The notes beneath the pieces are model-generated. The model did not search any database and was not told where the DNA came from. It saw only the letters and a program-made list of their open reading frames with translations. Source: DATADW01 sp963733905 (lineage in GTDB: Bacteria; Actinomycetota; Acidimicrobiia; Spongiisociales; DATADW01). From it: a stretch of 64,000 nucleotides of DNA. Position numbers and translations under genes: made by a program. Position 1 is the first letter of the stretch; every line of letters starts with the position of its first letter. Below, in pieces: positions 26,111-37,122 of this stretch. The DNA lies in the NCBI GenBank assembly GCA_963733905.1, contig CAVTEU010000008.1:248001-312000 (forward strand), in the 5' to 3' direction.

Positions 26111-27399
26111 CTAACGGATCGGGACCAGCTTGCGTATCGCACCGTCGTGCGACACCAGGTAGAGCTCGCCGTCGGAGTCGATCCCGAAGGCGTTGACCCC
26201 GACGACCGCACCGAGTTGCTCGGTCCAGTCGCGCTGGTCGACCGCCTCTCCGCCGGCGATGCGGAAGCTGCGGATGAACCCGGTGCACCAGTCGCCATAG
26301 AAATAGTGACCCCTGATCTCGGGGATCGCCTTGCCCCGGTAGACGTGGCCGCCGGTGATGGCGCACCCCTGCGTCGTGGTCGTACTCGACCACAGGGACG
26401 ACGAACTGGCTCGGGTCGCAGGGGTTCTCGGCGAAGCAGGCCGTCCCCTCGACGATGGGCCACCCCAGGTTCCAACCACCTCGTCGCAACGGGAGGACGT
26501 TCACCTCTTCACGCTGCTCCAGCCCCACATCGGCCACGATCACCGACTTGGAGTCGATGGTGAACCGCCACGGGTTGCGCAGCCCGTAGGCCCACACCTC
26601 GGGCGCACCACCGCCGTCGACGAACGGGTTGTCCTCGGGGATGGCATACGGAAGGCCATCGGCGGGGCGGCCGTCGACGTCGAGCCGTGAGATGGTGGCG
26701 AACAGGGTCCCCGGATCCTGGCCCTGCGCCGACGCGTTGGCGCCGTCGCCAAGCGATACCCATAGGTTCCCGTCGGGACCGAAGAGGACCATCCCGCCGT
26801 AGTGCCTGATGTCGGTGCTGTCCTCCGGCTGGGCGAGATCGATGAGGAGGCGCTCTGAGTCGGGGTCAGCCCTGTCGCCCCGTGCCCGGTACTCGGCGAG
26901 CCGCCTGTTCCCCGAAGTGTGGACGTAGTAGACGAACAGCCTCCCGTTCTCCTCGAACCGGGGGTGGAAGGCGAGGCCGAGCAGGCCCTGCTCGATCCCG
27001 TTGGAGGCGACCCGGTCGCCAATGTCGAGGAACGGCTCGGCGACGAGTCCCTCGCCGCCGATTACCCGGATGGCACCGGTGCGCTCGGTGACGAAGAGCC
27101 GTTCGTCGCCGGGTGGCGAGGTGGCATAGGTGGGCTGGCTCAGGCCCGATGCGATCTCCTGGAGGCGAAGTCCCTCGAGCGGGGGAAGCGTGGTCGTGGT
27201 CGGCGGCCTGGTCGTGGTGGTGGTCCGCCGGGGCCGTGTCGTCCTCGTCGTGCTCGGCGGTGACGATGTAGGTGGCGGAGTCCTCGATGGTGGTCCCGGC
27301 AGCTTCAACCGTCGTCTGGGCCGAATCGGCGGGCGAACCGGGAGGCGAGCACGCCGCCATCAGCGCCACCAGCCCCACGGCGAGCACCCGTCGGTTCAC
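26111..27399 (-). CDS. PQQ-dependent sugar dehydrogenase-like lipoprotein
   Basis: The N-terminus is a lipoprotein signal (VGLVALMAACSPPGS, Cys in the lipobox), followed by a Thr/His-rich linker. A six-bladed soluble glucose/sorbosone dehydrogenase-like propeller comes next: LFVTERTGAIRVI, QGLLGLAFHPRF, IRHYGGMVLFGPDGNLWVSL, WAYGLRNPWRF and YFYGDWCTGFIRSF. The conserved His and Arg residues of the PQQ family are visible (H-P, R-N-P). It would sit outside the cell membrane and oxidise a sugar or polyol with PQQ. Breaks near 27260 and 26365 split it. It starts at GTG 27399, divergent from the PolX-like gene. Confidence 0.8.
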
Positions 27400-27440
27400 C
27401 TGCTGCTGCCGAGGGCGTCCATGGCGGCGACACTGTAGGG

Positions 27441-29313
27441 ATGCCTTCTTCCGGTCCTATGGATACCGACAGGCCCAACCGGCGCCAGCTGGTGGGCGGG
27501 GCGCTGTGGCGGCTCGGGGATCTCACCGCGATCGACGAGCCGCGCTCCTACCGCGCCCGCGCCTACCGGCGAGGGGTGTGGGCGCTCGACGATCTCTCGC
27601 CCGGCCTCGACGAGACGGTCGAGGAGATGCAGGCGGTTCGCGGCATCGGGGCGGGGATCACCCGGCTCATCGAGGAGATGCGCCAGACGGGCACCATCGC
27701 CTCCCTCGAGTTGCTCGAGCGCCGCTACCCGGCCGAGTCGAACCGGCTCAGACAGCTTCCCAGGATGACGGCGAAGCAGTTGCAGCTGCTCAAGGAGATA
27801 GGGATCGACACCGCCGCCCAACTCAGCGACGCCATCGACAGCGCTGCGGTGGAGAGTCTGCGTGGGGTCGGCCCGGCTACCGCCGAGTACTGGGACCGCA
27901 TCATGGCCGGCTGGCCCGACGCGGTGTCGCTCCCCGTGGTCAGGGCCGATCAGCTAGCCGAGGTGTTCGCCGCCCATCTGCGTCGCCTGCTCGGTGCCAC
28001 GGTCACCGTCGGGGGCGAGGTGCGGCGCCGGGAGGAGTGGGTTGGTGTGCTCGACCTGGCCATGGTGGGCGATGAGCCCGGGGCCATGTTGGAGGCCGCT
28101 TCGGAAATCGCCGCGGTCACCGGCCATTCGGAGATGCCGGCAGCGGACACCGTCATCCTCGGCACCCACGCCGATCTCCCCCTCAGGATCATCGCCGCAT
28201 CCCCGGAGCAAGCGGGTTGGGCGCTGGTGCGCTCGACCGGCCCGGGACCGCCACGTGGCGGCGCTGGAACGGCGTATCGACACCACCCAGGTGAGAACGG
28301 AGAGAGACGCCTACCAGAGCGCCGGATTGGAGTTGGTGCCTCCCCCCGCCCGGGACGAGGAGATCCGCCAGGAAAGGTTGGTGACAGCCGACGACATCAT
28401 CGCCGACTTCCACATCCACACCACCTGGTCACCCGACGGACAACAGGAGATCGAAGAAGTGGTGCGGGACGCGGCAAGGCGCGGCTACCGGTGCATCGCC
28501 ATAACCGACCACGCCGAGGGACTGCGGTTGGGGGCGCTCACCGCAGAAGCGCTCGCCGAGCAGCGGCGTGTGCTCGACGAGATCGAGTTGCCGGAGGGGT
28601 TGGTCGTCCTTCATGGCGCCGAACTCAACATAGGCAGGGACGGGAGTCTCGACTACGACGACGACGTGCTCGCCCGACTCGAATTCGGTGTCGCCGGGAT
28701 CCACTCCAACTTCGGGCTGAGCCGGGACGAGCAAACCGCACGGCTGATCCGGGCCATCGAGCACCCCGCGGTGCGCGTGATCGCACACCCCACCACCCGC
28801 CGCCTCGGTACACGGCCCCAGATCGACTTCGACATCGATGCGGTGCTCGACGCCGCCGGCCGCACCGGCACCGCCCTCGAGGTCAACGGGCACCTCGACC
28901 GACTCGACCTGCCCGCCGACCTGGCCCGCCGGGCCGCTGCAGCCGGGGTTGCTCTGGTCGCCGACAGCGACGCCCACCGCCCCGACGAGATGGGCAACGT
29001 CGCCAACGCGGTAGCGGTACTGCAGCGGGCCGGGGTTCCCCCCGAGGGGGTGGTCAATGCCTGGAAGGCCCACCGGCTCCTCGAATGGGCGAACGGGCGC
29101 AACCTGAGCGGAGCGGCAAGACTGCGGTCATGGATGACGGTTGGTACTTCTGTCTCGACCACCGGCGGGTCGAGCCCCGGCTTGGGTGCCGGGACGCCGA
29201 ACGCCTCGGTCCCTATCCGACCAGGGAGGAGGCGGAGCAGGCGCTGGAGACCGCCCAGCGTCGCAACGCGGCCTGGGACAACGACCCCCGCTGGAACGAA
29301 GAGGAGTAGCTGA
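27441..29313 (+). CDS. PolX-like protein with a degenerate polymerase site and a PHP domain
   Basis: Helix-hairpin-helix regions (IGAGITRLIEEM, LRGVGPATAEYW) lead into a nucleotidyltransferase domain and then a PHP phosphoesterase. In the polymerase domain the expected G-D-x-D pair reads VGVLDLAMV and the third Asp is lost (ADLPLRII), so it probably cannot add nucleotides. The PHP metal site is complete: DFHIHTTWSPDG, AITDHAEGL, LHGAELNI, GIHSNF, VIAHPTT, DSDAHRPDEM. It may act as a 3'-5' exonuclease or phosphatase in base repair. One break near 28250. The last 60 codons overlap the next small gene, so the true stop may be nearer 29107 if a further base error exists. Confidence 0.78.
29130..29309 (+). 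CDS. Conserved small protein of 59 residues
   Basis: The product opens WYFCLDHRRVEP and ends ALETAQRRNAAWDNDPRW plus three acidic residues, with GPYPTREEAEQALE in the middle. Proteins of this length and pattern are common in actinomycetes and are sometimes mislabelled as methionine aminopeptidase. The two Cys and His near the start may bind a metal ion. It overlaps the end of the PolX-like gene in another frame and ends just before the molybdenum hydroxylase gene. Its function is unknown. Confidence 0.7.
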   Translation: MDDGWYFCLDHRRVEPRLGCRDAERLGPYPTREEAEQALETAQRRNAAWDNDPRWNEEE

Positions 29314-29318
29314 CCCTG

Positions 29319-31636
29319 GTGGGAGCGCTCGGCCGGCCGCTGCGGCGCACCGAGGACCGCCGGCTGATCACCGGCGCCGGGAGGTACCTGGACGACCTCG
29401 AGCCCCCCGGCACGCTCCACGCGGTTTTCGTCCGCTGCCGCGAGGCCCACGCCGTGCTTGGCGACATCGCGAGCGACGCCGCCCGTGCCTCGCCCGGGGT
29501 TGTCGGAGTATTCACCGCCTCCGACCTTGGGCTTGACCGGCCCATGCCGAACATCCATCCCAGCCCTCCGGTGATGCGCAGCCGTCAAGCACAACCGCTG
29601 GCCAGCCAGGAGGTGTGCCATGTCGGCGAGCCGGTGGTCGTGGTTGTGGCGACGACGCGCCAGGCCGCAGTCGACGCCGCCGAACTGGTCGAGGTTGACG
29701 AGGAACCGCTGCCCGCGGTGGGGTCGGTGGAGTCGGCTCTCGATGGCGGCCCCCCGGTCCACCGCGAGAGCGATTCGAACCTGGTGGCGACGATGCACGC
29801 CCGGTACGGCGAGGTGGATGGCGCCTTCGGTGGAGCCACTCATGTATCGAAGGTGCGGCTCCGCCAGCATCGGGGTGCCGCCGCCTTCATGGAGACGCGC
29901 GGCGTGCTGGCCAACGTCGAGGCGGGCAGCGGAGATCTGATGGTCTGGTCGTCCACCCAGGCGCCATACGCCCTGCGGGAGCATCTCAGCCGCTACTTCG
30001 GGCTGGCTGTCGAGCGGGTCAGAGTGGCGGCGCCCGATGTCGGAGGCGGATTCGGGCCAAAGGCGGCGCTCTACGCCGAGGAGTATGTGGTCACCGCGCT
30101 GGCTCTAACGCTGGGCAGCCCGGTCAAGTGGGTCGAGAGCCGGCGCGAGCACTTCCTCACCACGCTGCAGATGAGAGACCAGATCTGCGATTGGAGGCGG
30201 CGGTGGACGGCGATGGCCGGCTTCGTGGTGTCCGCGGACGGATCCTCCACGACAACGGGGCGTATGTCCCATATGGCGTCCTTCCCGCCGCCACCGGTCT
30301 CCGGCTGCTCCCAGGGCCCTATGTCGTGCCGGCGATGGATGTCGAGCTCCGTGTGGTGTACACCAATCTCCCCCCAACCAGCGCCATCCGGGGAGCAGCC
30401 CGCCCCTACGCCGTGTTCGCCATGGAGCGGCTCATCGACGCCGTCGGTCGTGACCTCGGAATCAGCCAGGCCGACATCCGGCGGCGCAACTTCATACCAC
30501 CGACCGACTTCCCCTACCGGGTGGGGCTCGACGGCGCCGATGGAAACCCCATCGAATACGACAGTGGCGCTTACGAGACGGCACTCGACCTCGCCATGGC
30601 CAATGCCGACCTCGCCGGGGTGGGGATCCGCAAGGAGCGGTCGGCCCGTTCGGGGTTGAAGCGCGGGGTGGGAATCGCCAGCTACGTGGAGGACACCGGG
30701 CTGGGGCCATTCGACGGGGCGCGGGTCACCATCCTCCCGACTGGAACTGTCGTGGTGGACACCGGGGCGGCGGCGCAGGGTCAGGGTCACGCCACCGTGT
30801 TCGCCCAGATTTGCGCCGAGGCGCTCGGTGTGGAGCCGGCGAGTGTGTCGGTGAGGGCGGCCGACACCTCCAGGGCCGACCACAGTGGCGCCACGGTGGC
30901 CAGCAGGAGCGCTACCACCACCATGTCATCTGTCCACCTCGCCGCCGAGCAGGTGGCCGGTCTCGCCAGGCGGCTTGCCGCCTTCCGTCACGAGGCGGCA
31001 CCCGAGGACATCGAGATCGTCGATGGCGTCGCCCGGGTCATCGGACAGCCCGGGACCGAGATCCCGTTGGGAGACCTGGCAGCTGCGGTGAAGGGGCCGC
31101 TCCCTGCCGAGCTCTCGGCTGACCTCGGGGGGTCGCTCCACGCCGAGGCGGCCTTTCGTATACCGGCGCCGGCGTATGCCTTCGGGACACACGTCGCCGA
31201 GGTGGAGGTCGACCCGGAGACCGGTTCTGTGACGGTCGACCGCTACACCGTGGCCCACGACTGCGGCCGGATCCTCAACCCGATGATCGTCGCCGGGCAG
31301 ATAGACGGTGGTGTCGCCCACGGGCTGGGGAACGCCATCATGGAGCGGGTCGTCCACAGCGACGACGCCCAACCCCTCGTCACCACCTTCGTCGACTATC
31401 GGATCCCGGCGGCCGAGCAGGTTCCCCCGATCACCAAGGTCCACACCGAGACGCCATCGCCGCGCAACCCCCTTGGTGCCAAGGGTGCCGGCGAGGGCGG
31501 GACGCTCCCCGCCATGGCGGCGGTGGCCGCTGCGGTCGACGACGCTCTCTCCGACCTCGGCGTGGTGGTCGATCGCTACCCGCTCCTCCCCGAGACGGTG
31601 CGCTCGATGGTCTCAGCGAATCCACGCTCCGGTTGA
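29319..31636 (+). CDS. Molybdopterin-binding large subunit, xanthine dehydrogenase/CoxL family
   Basis: The protein begins GRPLRRTEDRRLITGAGRYLDD, typical of CoxL-like subunits. It contains VWSSTQAPYALREHLSRYFG, DVGGGFGPKAALYAEEYVV, GAAAQGQGHATVFAQI and NPLGAKGAGEGGTLPA, where the Glu is the catalytic base. The active-site loop A-Y-x-C-S-F-R of CO dehydrogenase is absent, so it is a hydroxylase of unknown substrate. One break near 30205. No FAD-binding or iron-sulfur subunit gene follows, which is unusual as these enzymes need all three. It starts at GTG 29319 close behind the 59-residue protein gene. Confidence 0.85.
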
Positions 31637-31678
31637 CCGCCTGAGCACGTCGCACCCCGGCGGTACCCTCGCTCGCCG

Positions 31679-34340
31679 GTGACGGACAGTTCCCCCTTCC
31701 CAGGACCAGCGGCGCTGGGGCGCGGTGCCGTCATCCTCCCCGGCGCTCCGGTGCCGCCCGGGTTGGACGGCGCAACCCGGGTCGTCGTTGACGACGCCGT
31801 GCTGGCCGAACCGGCCGCGGTCGTCGAATCGCTGCACCGGGACTGGGTGCGAAGACATCCGGTTCTGATAGAGCTGGGGGTCGACCAGACAGGCGCTCGC
31901 CGAGCCTGTCGTGGAGCGCACCCCTGCTTTCGACCTCGGCGGCCGCTTCGACCTCGCCAGGGAGCGTCTCCATTTCCTGGTGTGGGCGAACACATACGAC
32001 TGCCGCACCGGTGAGCCGGTGTGGTGGCACGGCCGCAAGGCTGCCGCCGCCGGTGCCACCGCCACCCCCGGTGGTCCGGCCGACGTCACTCTCCCCGACG
32101 GAACGGCCGCGTGGATCGACGCCGGCCCCCGCCAGCCGCTTCCAGACATCGGTCACCCGGTCATCCACCGGGAGACGGTCGAGTGGGGAGGTCTGAAGAC
32201 GGTGCCTCCGCCAACGCCGGTGGTGGGCGATCTGGCCCCCGACCAACTCGCCGCGGTGGGCCATCTGGCCGGCCCGGCGCGGGTGATCGCACCCGCCGGG
32301 TCGGGAAAGACCCGGACGCTCATCGCCCGGATCCGGCACCTTGTGGACTCGGTCGGTGTGGAGCCAGGGCTCATCACGGTCGTCGCCTACAACAACCGGG
32401 CGGCTGCCGAGTTGCGTAGCCGGCTTGGCCCCAGCGCGGTCACGATCCGCACCATCCACTCGCTGGGGTGGTGGATCCTGCGCCAGCACAGCCCCGGTCT
32501 GTCGCTGCTCTCCGAGCGCGAGGTGCGCAACGCTGGTCGAGCCGCTGGCGCCGGTGAGACCCCGCACCAACCAGGACCCGCTGGCCGCCTACATCGAGGC
32601 GCTGGCAGAGGTTCGCGTCGCCCTCCGCTCGCCCAGACGGTCGAAGGAGAGCCGCGATGACGTCCCCGGCTTCGCCGACCTCTACCCGGAGTACCGCCGC
32701 CGGCTCGCAGCCAGAGGAGCGGCCGACTTCGATGAACAGGTCTTCGGCGCCATCGAGGTGTTGCTCGCCGAACCCGCCGCTCCGCCGCAGCGTCCAGGCA
32801 AGTTGCCGGCACCTGCTGGTTGACGAGTTCCAGGACCTCACCCCCGGATACCTCCTGCTGCTCCGGCTGGTGGCGTCACCCGGGCTCGCCGTGTTCGGTG
32901 TCGGCGACGACGACCAGGTGATCTACGGGTACGCCGGGGCCGATCCGCAGTTCCTCATCGACTTCGACCACCTCTTCCCCGGAGCCGGCCACCACCCGCT
33001 CGAGGTCAACTACCGCTGCCCGACACCCGTCGTCGAGGCCGCCTCCAATCTGCTGTCGCGCAACCGGCGCCGGGTGCCCAAGAAGATCCGCCCACCCGAG
33101 GGACGGCACGACCCCGACGACCGATTGCTGGTGCGCAAGAGTCCCTTCGAGACGCGCTCGGTGTCGAAGCGGCGGCCGAGATCGCCGGCTGGCTGGAAGA
33201 TGACGCCGAACCAGGGCAGATGGCGGTGCTGTGCCGGGTCAACGACGGGTTGCTCCCGGCGCAGGCGGCGCTGGCCGAGATCGGTGTGCCCTATGCGTCC
33301 ACCGTCGACGCCGCCGTGCTGCAACGAACCGGGATGCGCGCCGCCCTCGCCTACCTACGGCTGGCGCTCCGCCCCGATGCGATGGTCAGGGCCGACCTGC
33401 TGGAGGCGGTGAAGAGGCCCTGGCGCGGGCTCAACCAGGTCGCGGTCAACATCCTGCAGCGGCGACGCACCTGGCAGATCGAGCAACTGTGGGAATCTGT
33501 CAGCCACGCTCGACGAGAGGAAGGCGGCCAAGTGGGACGAGTTCGTCGCCCAGCTCGACCGGCTGGCCAAGGCGGCGGCCGGCGGTGCCACCACATCGAC
33601 CCTCCTCGGGTTGGTGAGGAGCGACGCCGGGCTCGACCAGGCGGCCGCCCTGCTCGACGCCTCCCGCGGGGCGGCCGACCGTGCCGGCCACGGGGACGAT
33701 CTCGACGCGCTCGAACAAACGGCGGCGCTCCATCCCGACCCGTCCACCTTCGAGGGTTGGCTGACCGACATACTCGGCAGGCCGGGCGATCCCAAGGGCG
33801 TGACCCTCTCCTCGATTCACCGGGTCAAGGGGATGGAATGGGACCGGGTCCTGGTCTTCCGGGCCGACGATGGGCTGATGCCACACCGGCTGAGCGATGA
33901 CGTGGAGGAGGAGAGGCGGGTCTTCCACGTCGCCATCACCCGCGGGATCGAGGCGGTGACCATCCTGGCCGATGCCGCCCGGCCCTCGCCATTCCTCGAC
34001 GAGATGGGCCGCCCCGGGTCACCGCCACCACTGGCCGCCCCTACACTCCAGACCCAAGCCTCCCGCCCCTGTCCCCGCCGTCTCGACTCCCGAGGAGCAG
34101 GACCTGGTCGCCCGGCTCAAGGATTGGCGCCGGGAGACGGCGGCGGCGCGTGGCTGGCCCGCCTACGTGGTGCTCCCCGACAAGACCCTCGAGGCGATCG
34201 CGGTGCGGCGCCCGGCGACGATGGCCGATCTGGCGCCCATGTCCCGGCATCGGGCCGATCAAGCTCGACCTCTACGGCGAACAGTTGCTGGAGATGGTCG
34301 CCGGGTACCTCCCCGCCGACGCTCCCAAGACGTCCCCTAG
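31679..34340 (+). CDS. UvrD2-like DNA helicase with HRDC domain, many frame breaks
   Basis: Superfamily 1 motifs are readable in order. Walker A is APAGSGKTRTLIARIRHL, with VVAYNNRAAAEL (Ia), HLLVDEFQDLTP (II), VFGVGDDDQVIYGYAGAD (III), LEVNYRCP (IV), VTLSSIHRVKGMEWDRVLVF (V) and EERRVFHVAITRG (VI). A C-terminal HRDC domain follows (PEEQDLVARLKDWRRETAAA). Mycobacterial UvrD2 has the same plan. The enzyme is a 3'-5' ATP-driven helicase in repair. About six frame breaks occur between 31900 and 34250, all between well-conserved blocks. A TAG at 34338-34340 ends one of the tail frames; the exact end is uncertain. Confidence 0.82.
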
Positions 34341-34349
34341 GGTGCCCCC

Positions 34350-34793
34350 GTGGTCGAGCAGCCAGTCTTCCCCAAGGACCCGGCCACGCTTGCGGCATTT
34401 CTCACCGATCGAGCCCAGGGGCGTCTCCCGGGGATACTCGGAATAGAGATACTCGAGCTCTCGCACGGCCACTCCCGGCTGGCGCTCGAGATCGACAAGC
34501 GGCACGAGGCGCCCAACGGCTATCTCCACGCCGGGAGCCTGATCACGCTGGCCGACACGGCATGCGGGTTCGGGTGCGTCGCCACGCTGCCCGATGGAGC
34601 CACCGGCTTCACCACGATCGAGATCAGCTCCAACCACGTGGGCACGGCGTTGGAGGGCCGTATGGAAGCGGTGGCCACGCCCTCGCACCTGGGCCGAACC
34701 ACCCAGGTCTGGGACGCCATCGTGACAGTCGAGCCCGAGGGCCGGCGCCTGGCGCTCTTCCGCTGCACCCAGATGGTGCTCTACCCGCGCTGA
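34350..34793 (+). CDS. PaaI-family hotdog thioesterase
   Basis: This intact 147-residue protein has the hotdog signature NGYLHAGSLITLADTACGFG (residues around 55-75), followed by GFTTIEISSNHVGTALEGRM and GRTTQVWDAIVTV. PaaI-type enzymes hydrolyse aromatic or fatty acyl-CoA thioesters in the cytosol. The GTG/ATG start lies just after the helicase end, and the 3' end overlaps the convergent kinase-like gene by 13 bases. A second thioesterase of the same family is at 49868-50294. Confidence 0.88.
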   Translation: MVEQPVFPKDPATLAAFLTDRAQGRLPGILGIEILELSHGHSRLALEIDKRHEAPNGYLHAGSLITLADTACGFGCVATLPDGATGFTTIEISSNHVGTALEGRMEAVATPSHLGRTTQVWDAIVTVEPEGRRLALFRCTQMVLYPR

Positions 34794-35320
34794 TCAGCCG
34801 GCAAGCCGTGGAGGGGACCGGCCCGACGCAGGATCTCGTCGACCGTCGCCGCCGGCGGCTGGCTCGAGGTGTCGACCACCGCCACCGGGGCCAGATCGAG
34901 CAGATTGAGGCGGCGCCTCTCCGCCATGACGACCAGTTCCTCGCCGGTCACCGGGCGTCGATGATCCCCGGTGTTGACCCGAGCGACGAGGGTTTCCGGA
35001 TCGGCCTCGAGCATCACGACCAGCGCCCGGGACCGCCTGACCGCATCCAGTGCCTCTTCGTCGTCGGCGATGCTGGCGGCTGCTGCGATGACCGCCGGTC
35101 GCTGCGAGGAGAGGGCGTCACGTAGTGCGTTGGACTCGAGGTGGTGGAGCCGCTCCACCCCCTCTGCCGCCGCCACCTCCCTCCCGGACCGCCCGGTGAG
35201 GGCGTGCAATTGCGGGTCCGAATCGATGAATGGGCGGCCGATCCGCCCCGCAAGGAGGGCACCGATGGTGGTCTTGCCGGCGCCCATCGGACCGACGAGG
35301 ACGAGGTGCCTCTCTGCCAC
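34781..35320 (-). CDS. Shikimate kinase-like P-loop protein
   Basis: From GTG 35320 the protein has 179 residues. The P-loop is GPMGAGKTTIGALLAGRIG and the shikimate-type block FIDSDPQLHALTGRS follows, as in AroK. The lid arginines may lie in DHRRPVTGEEL. However, the Gly-Gly-Gly substrate/Walker-B stretch is VIAAAASIADD here, so shikimate binding is doubtful. No other aro gene is nearby; classic aroK usually sits beside aroB or aroC. It may be an AroK paralogue with a different small-molecule substrate. Confidence 0.6.
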   Translation of the reverse strand: MAERHLVLVGPMGAGKTTIGALLAGRIGRPFIDSDPQLHALTGRSGREVAAAEGVERLHHLESNALRDALSSQRPAVIAAAASIADDEEALDAVRRSRALVVMLEADPETLVARVNTGDHRRPVTGEELVVMAERRRLNLLDLAPVAVVDTSSQPPAATVDEILRRAGPLHGLPADQRG

Positions 35321-35400
35321 CCGGCCAGCGTAGGCAGTCACCCCCTCCGCTCGCTCCGCTCGCAGGGCATTACGGTGCGACAGTCCTCGCAGGAGCCCCG

Positions 35401-36201
35401 ATGAGTCTGGTAGCGGTCGATCGAGAAGAGGCGCAAGCGGCAATCGACCGGCTCGCTGCAAAGGTGGGCGCCGATCTGTCCGACCACCCCGCCGAGACCG
35501 GGCGACCGGTCCCCGGGCTGGATTGGTCGGTGGGTGAGACGGGTGCGCACCTGGTCACGCTGATCGATGATCTGACCAGGTACGCCACCGGCGAGCACCT
35601 GCCGGAAGGCACCACGGCCGAGATCGTCTCGCTCAACCGGCGGCGGATCGACCTGCTCCCCGACCGGCACGGAGGTGCCCTGGAGCGGCTCCTCCTCGAC
35701 TCGGTTTCCGGGTTCGAGGCCGCCACGGCAGAGATGGACCTGGAGGCACCGTTCCCCTGGTACGACAACAGCCAGATCGACCTCGCCACCGCCCTCTCCG
35801 TGCTCGTCGGTGAGCTGGCCATCCACGGAAGCGACATCGCCCGGGGGCTGTCACTGCCAGATGCGGTGGAGAGGAGCGACGCCCTGCTGACGTTGCCCGC
35901 GATGTGGGAGCTGCTCCCCCGCTACATCGATCCCGACGCGGCCGCCGGGTTCACCGGGGTCCTCGGGATTGCGGTGCGCGGATCGCAACCGGTGCGCGTC
36001 GAGATCGCCGATGGAGCGGCTGCGGTGTCGCTTCTCGAGGGCAAGGTGGACTGCAGGATCAGCGCCGACCCGGTGGCCTTCGTCACCGTCGGCTACGGCC
36101 GGGCTACCCAATGGAGCCAGATCCTCCGGGGCAAGATGATGGCCACAGGGAGCCGCCCCTGGCTCGCCTTCCAGTTCCCCCGGCTGCTGCGTCCGATCTG
36201 A
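35401..36201 (+). CDS. Maleylpyruvate isomerase/DinB-like protein with SCP2-like tail
   Basis: The 266-residue protein starts MSLVAVDREEAQAAIDRL. It has a DinB-like four-helix N-terminal domain with the metal-site pattern of mycothiol-dependent enzymes (WSVGETGAHLVTLIDDLTRY, VGELAIHGSDIARGL). An SCP2/sterol-carrier-like C-terminal domain follows (VRVEIADGAAAVSLLEGKVD, ISADPVAFVTVGYGR). Such proteins use mycothiol in detoxification or isomerisation. The frame is intact. The ATG at 35401 follows GGAGCCCCG, a weak ribosome site. The space upstream (35321-35400) is the divergent region with the kinase-like gene. Confidence 0.82.
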   Translation: MSLVAVDREEAQAAIDRLAAKVGADLSDHPAETGRPVPGLDWSVGETGAHLVTLIDDLTRYATGEHLPEGTTAEIVSLNRRRIDLLPDRHGGALERLLLDSVSGFEAATAEMDLEAPFPWYDNSQIDLATALSVLVGELAIHGSDIARGLSLPDAVERSDALLTLPAMWELLPRYIDPDAAAGFTGVLGIAVRGSQPVRVEIADGAAAVSLLEGKVDCRISADPVAFVTVGYGRATQWSQILRGKMMATGSRPWLAFQFPRLLRPI

Positions 36202-36204
36202 CCC

Positions 36205-36929
36205 CTATTTCATCGGGACGCAGCTGTCGAGCTGGACCACCTCGATGTCGTCGCCCACCTCGGCGCGCAGCTCGTCCGGGGTGCCGCGCGAGGAGGGGGA
36301 ACGTCCCGTAGTGGATGGGGACCACGGTCCGGGCCCCGATGAGCTGCGCCGCCCGGCCCGCCTGGCGGGGGTCCATCGTGTAGTGGCCACCGATGGGGAG
36401 CAGGGCGATGTCGGGGGCCCACAGCTCGCCGATCAGCGCCATGTCCGAGAACACCATGGTGTCGCCGGCGTGGTACACCTTGAGCCCGTCCGAGAGCTCG
36501 AGCACCCAGCCGCCGGGTGACCCGCCGTCCACTATCCCGGTGTCGCCGGTTATACCGCTCGAGTGGACCGCCGGTACCAGCGTGGCGGCGGCGACGCCAG
36601 GGGCGGCCACCGTGCCCCCCATGTTGAGCCCGGTGACGTTTTCGAGCCCTTTGCCGCCGAGCCAGGTGGCGATCTCGTGGATGGCGAATATCTGGGGCCG
36701 GTGACGATGGGCGACGTCGAGGACGCTGCCAACGTGGTCGTAGTGGCCGTGCGTGATGAACAGCGGTGTCCACCCGCTGCTGTTCGTGCTCCGATGGCAG
36801 GCATGCGGGATTCCCCGACAACCAGGGGTCGATGAGGACGACCGTCCCGTCCGAGGCTCGCAGCCTCACCGTTGCATGGCCGAGCCAGGTCAGTTCGACA
36901 CCGTGCATGTCCGTTTGGGGCATGTCCAT
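36205..36929 (-). CDS. UPF0173-type metallo-beta-lactamase-fold hydrolase
   Basis: The start is MDMPQTDMHGVELTWLGHAT, then the fold motif H-G-H-Y-D-H (FITHGHYDHVGSVLDVAHRH), later VPAVHSSGITGD, VYHAGDTMVFSDMALIG, LLPIGGHYTMDP and VPIHYGTFPLLA. These are the ligands of a two-zinc hydrolase of the UPF0173 group. Two frame breaks (near 36810 and 36290) separate three pieces. GGAGGAGGAG lies just before ATG 36929. Substrates of this group are mostly unknown. Confidence 0.85.
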
Positions 36930-37004
36930 TTGGGCTCCTCCTCCTGGAAGCATCCGAATTCGTATCCTCGCGTCATGCACCCGCCCGTGGCGGATACGGG
37001 TCCC

Positions 37005-37040
37005 AGACGGCAGACGGCGAGACGGCGGCTGGCAGACGGC
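37005..37040. repeat. AGACGGC repeats, second locus
   Basis: AGACGGC occurs at 37005, 37012, 37020 and 37034 in the 193-base space between the metallo-hydrolase and the acyl-CoA dehydrogenase. This repeats the pattern seen at 21936-21968, so a small dispersed repeat family is likely. Apart from it, I see nothing in this space beyond the divergent gene starts. Confidence 0.75.
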
Positions 37041-37122
37041 AGCAGGCGAAGTCCGTCCGAGAAACTCTCCCATGGCTTGGCGGGCGGGACATGAAACGGC
37101 ACGTCCGTGGGATACTTCCCAG

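Noticed and set aside
24789..26114. Open frame of 441 codons on the plus strand opposite amtB
   Set aside because: It is a GC-rich shadow of the amtB gene, with low-complexity Arg/Pro/Gly/Asp/His content and no family resemblance.
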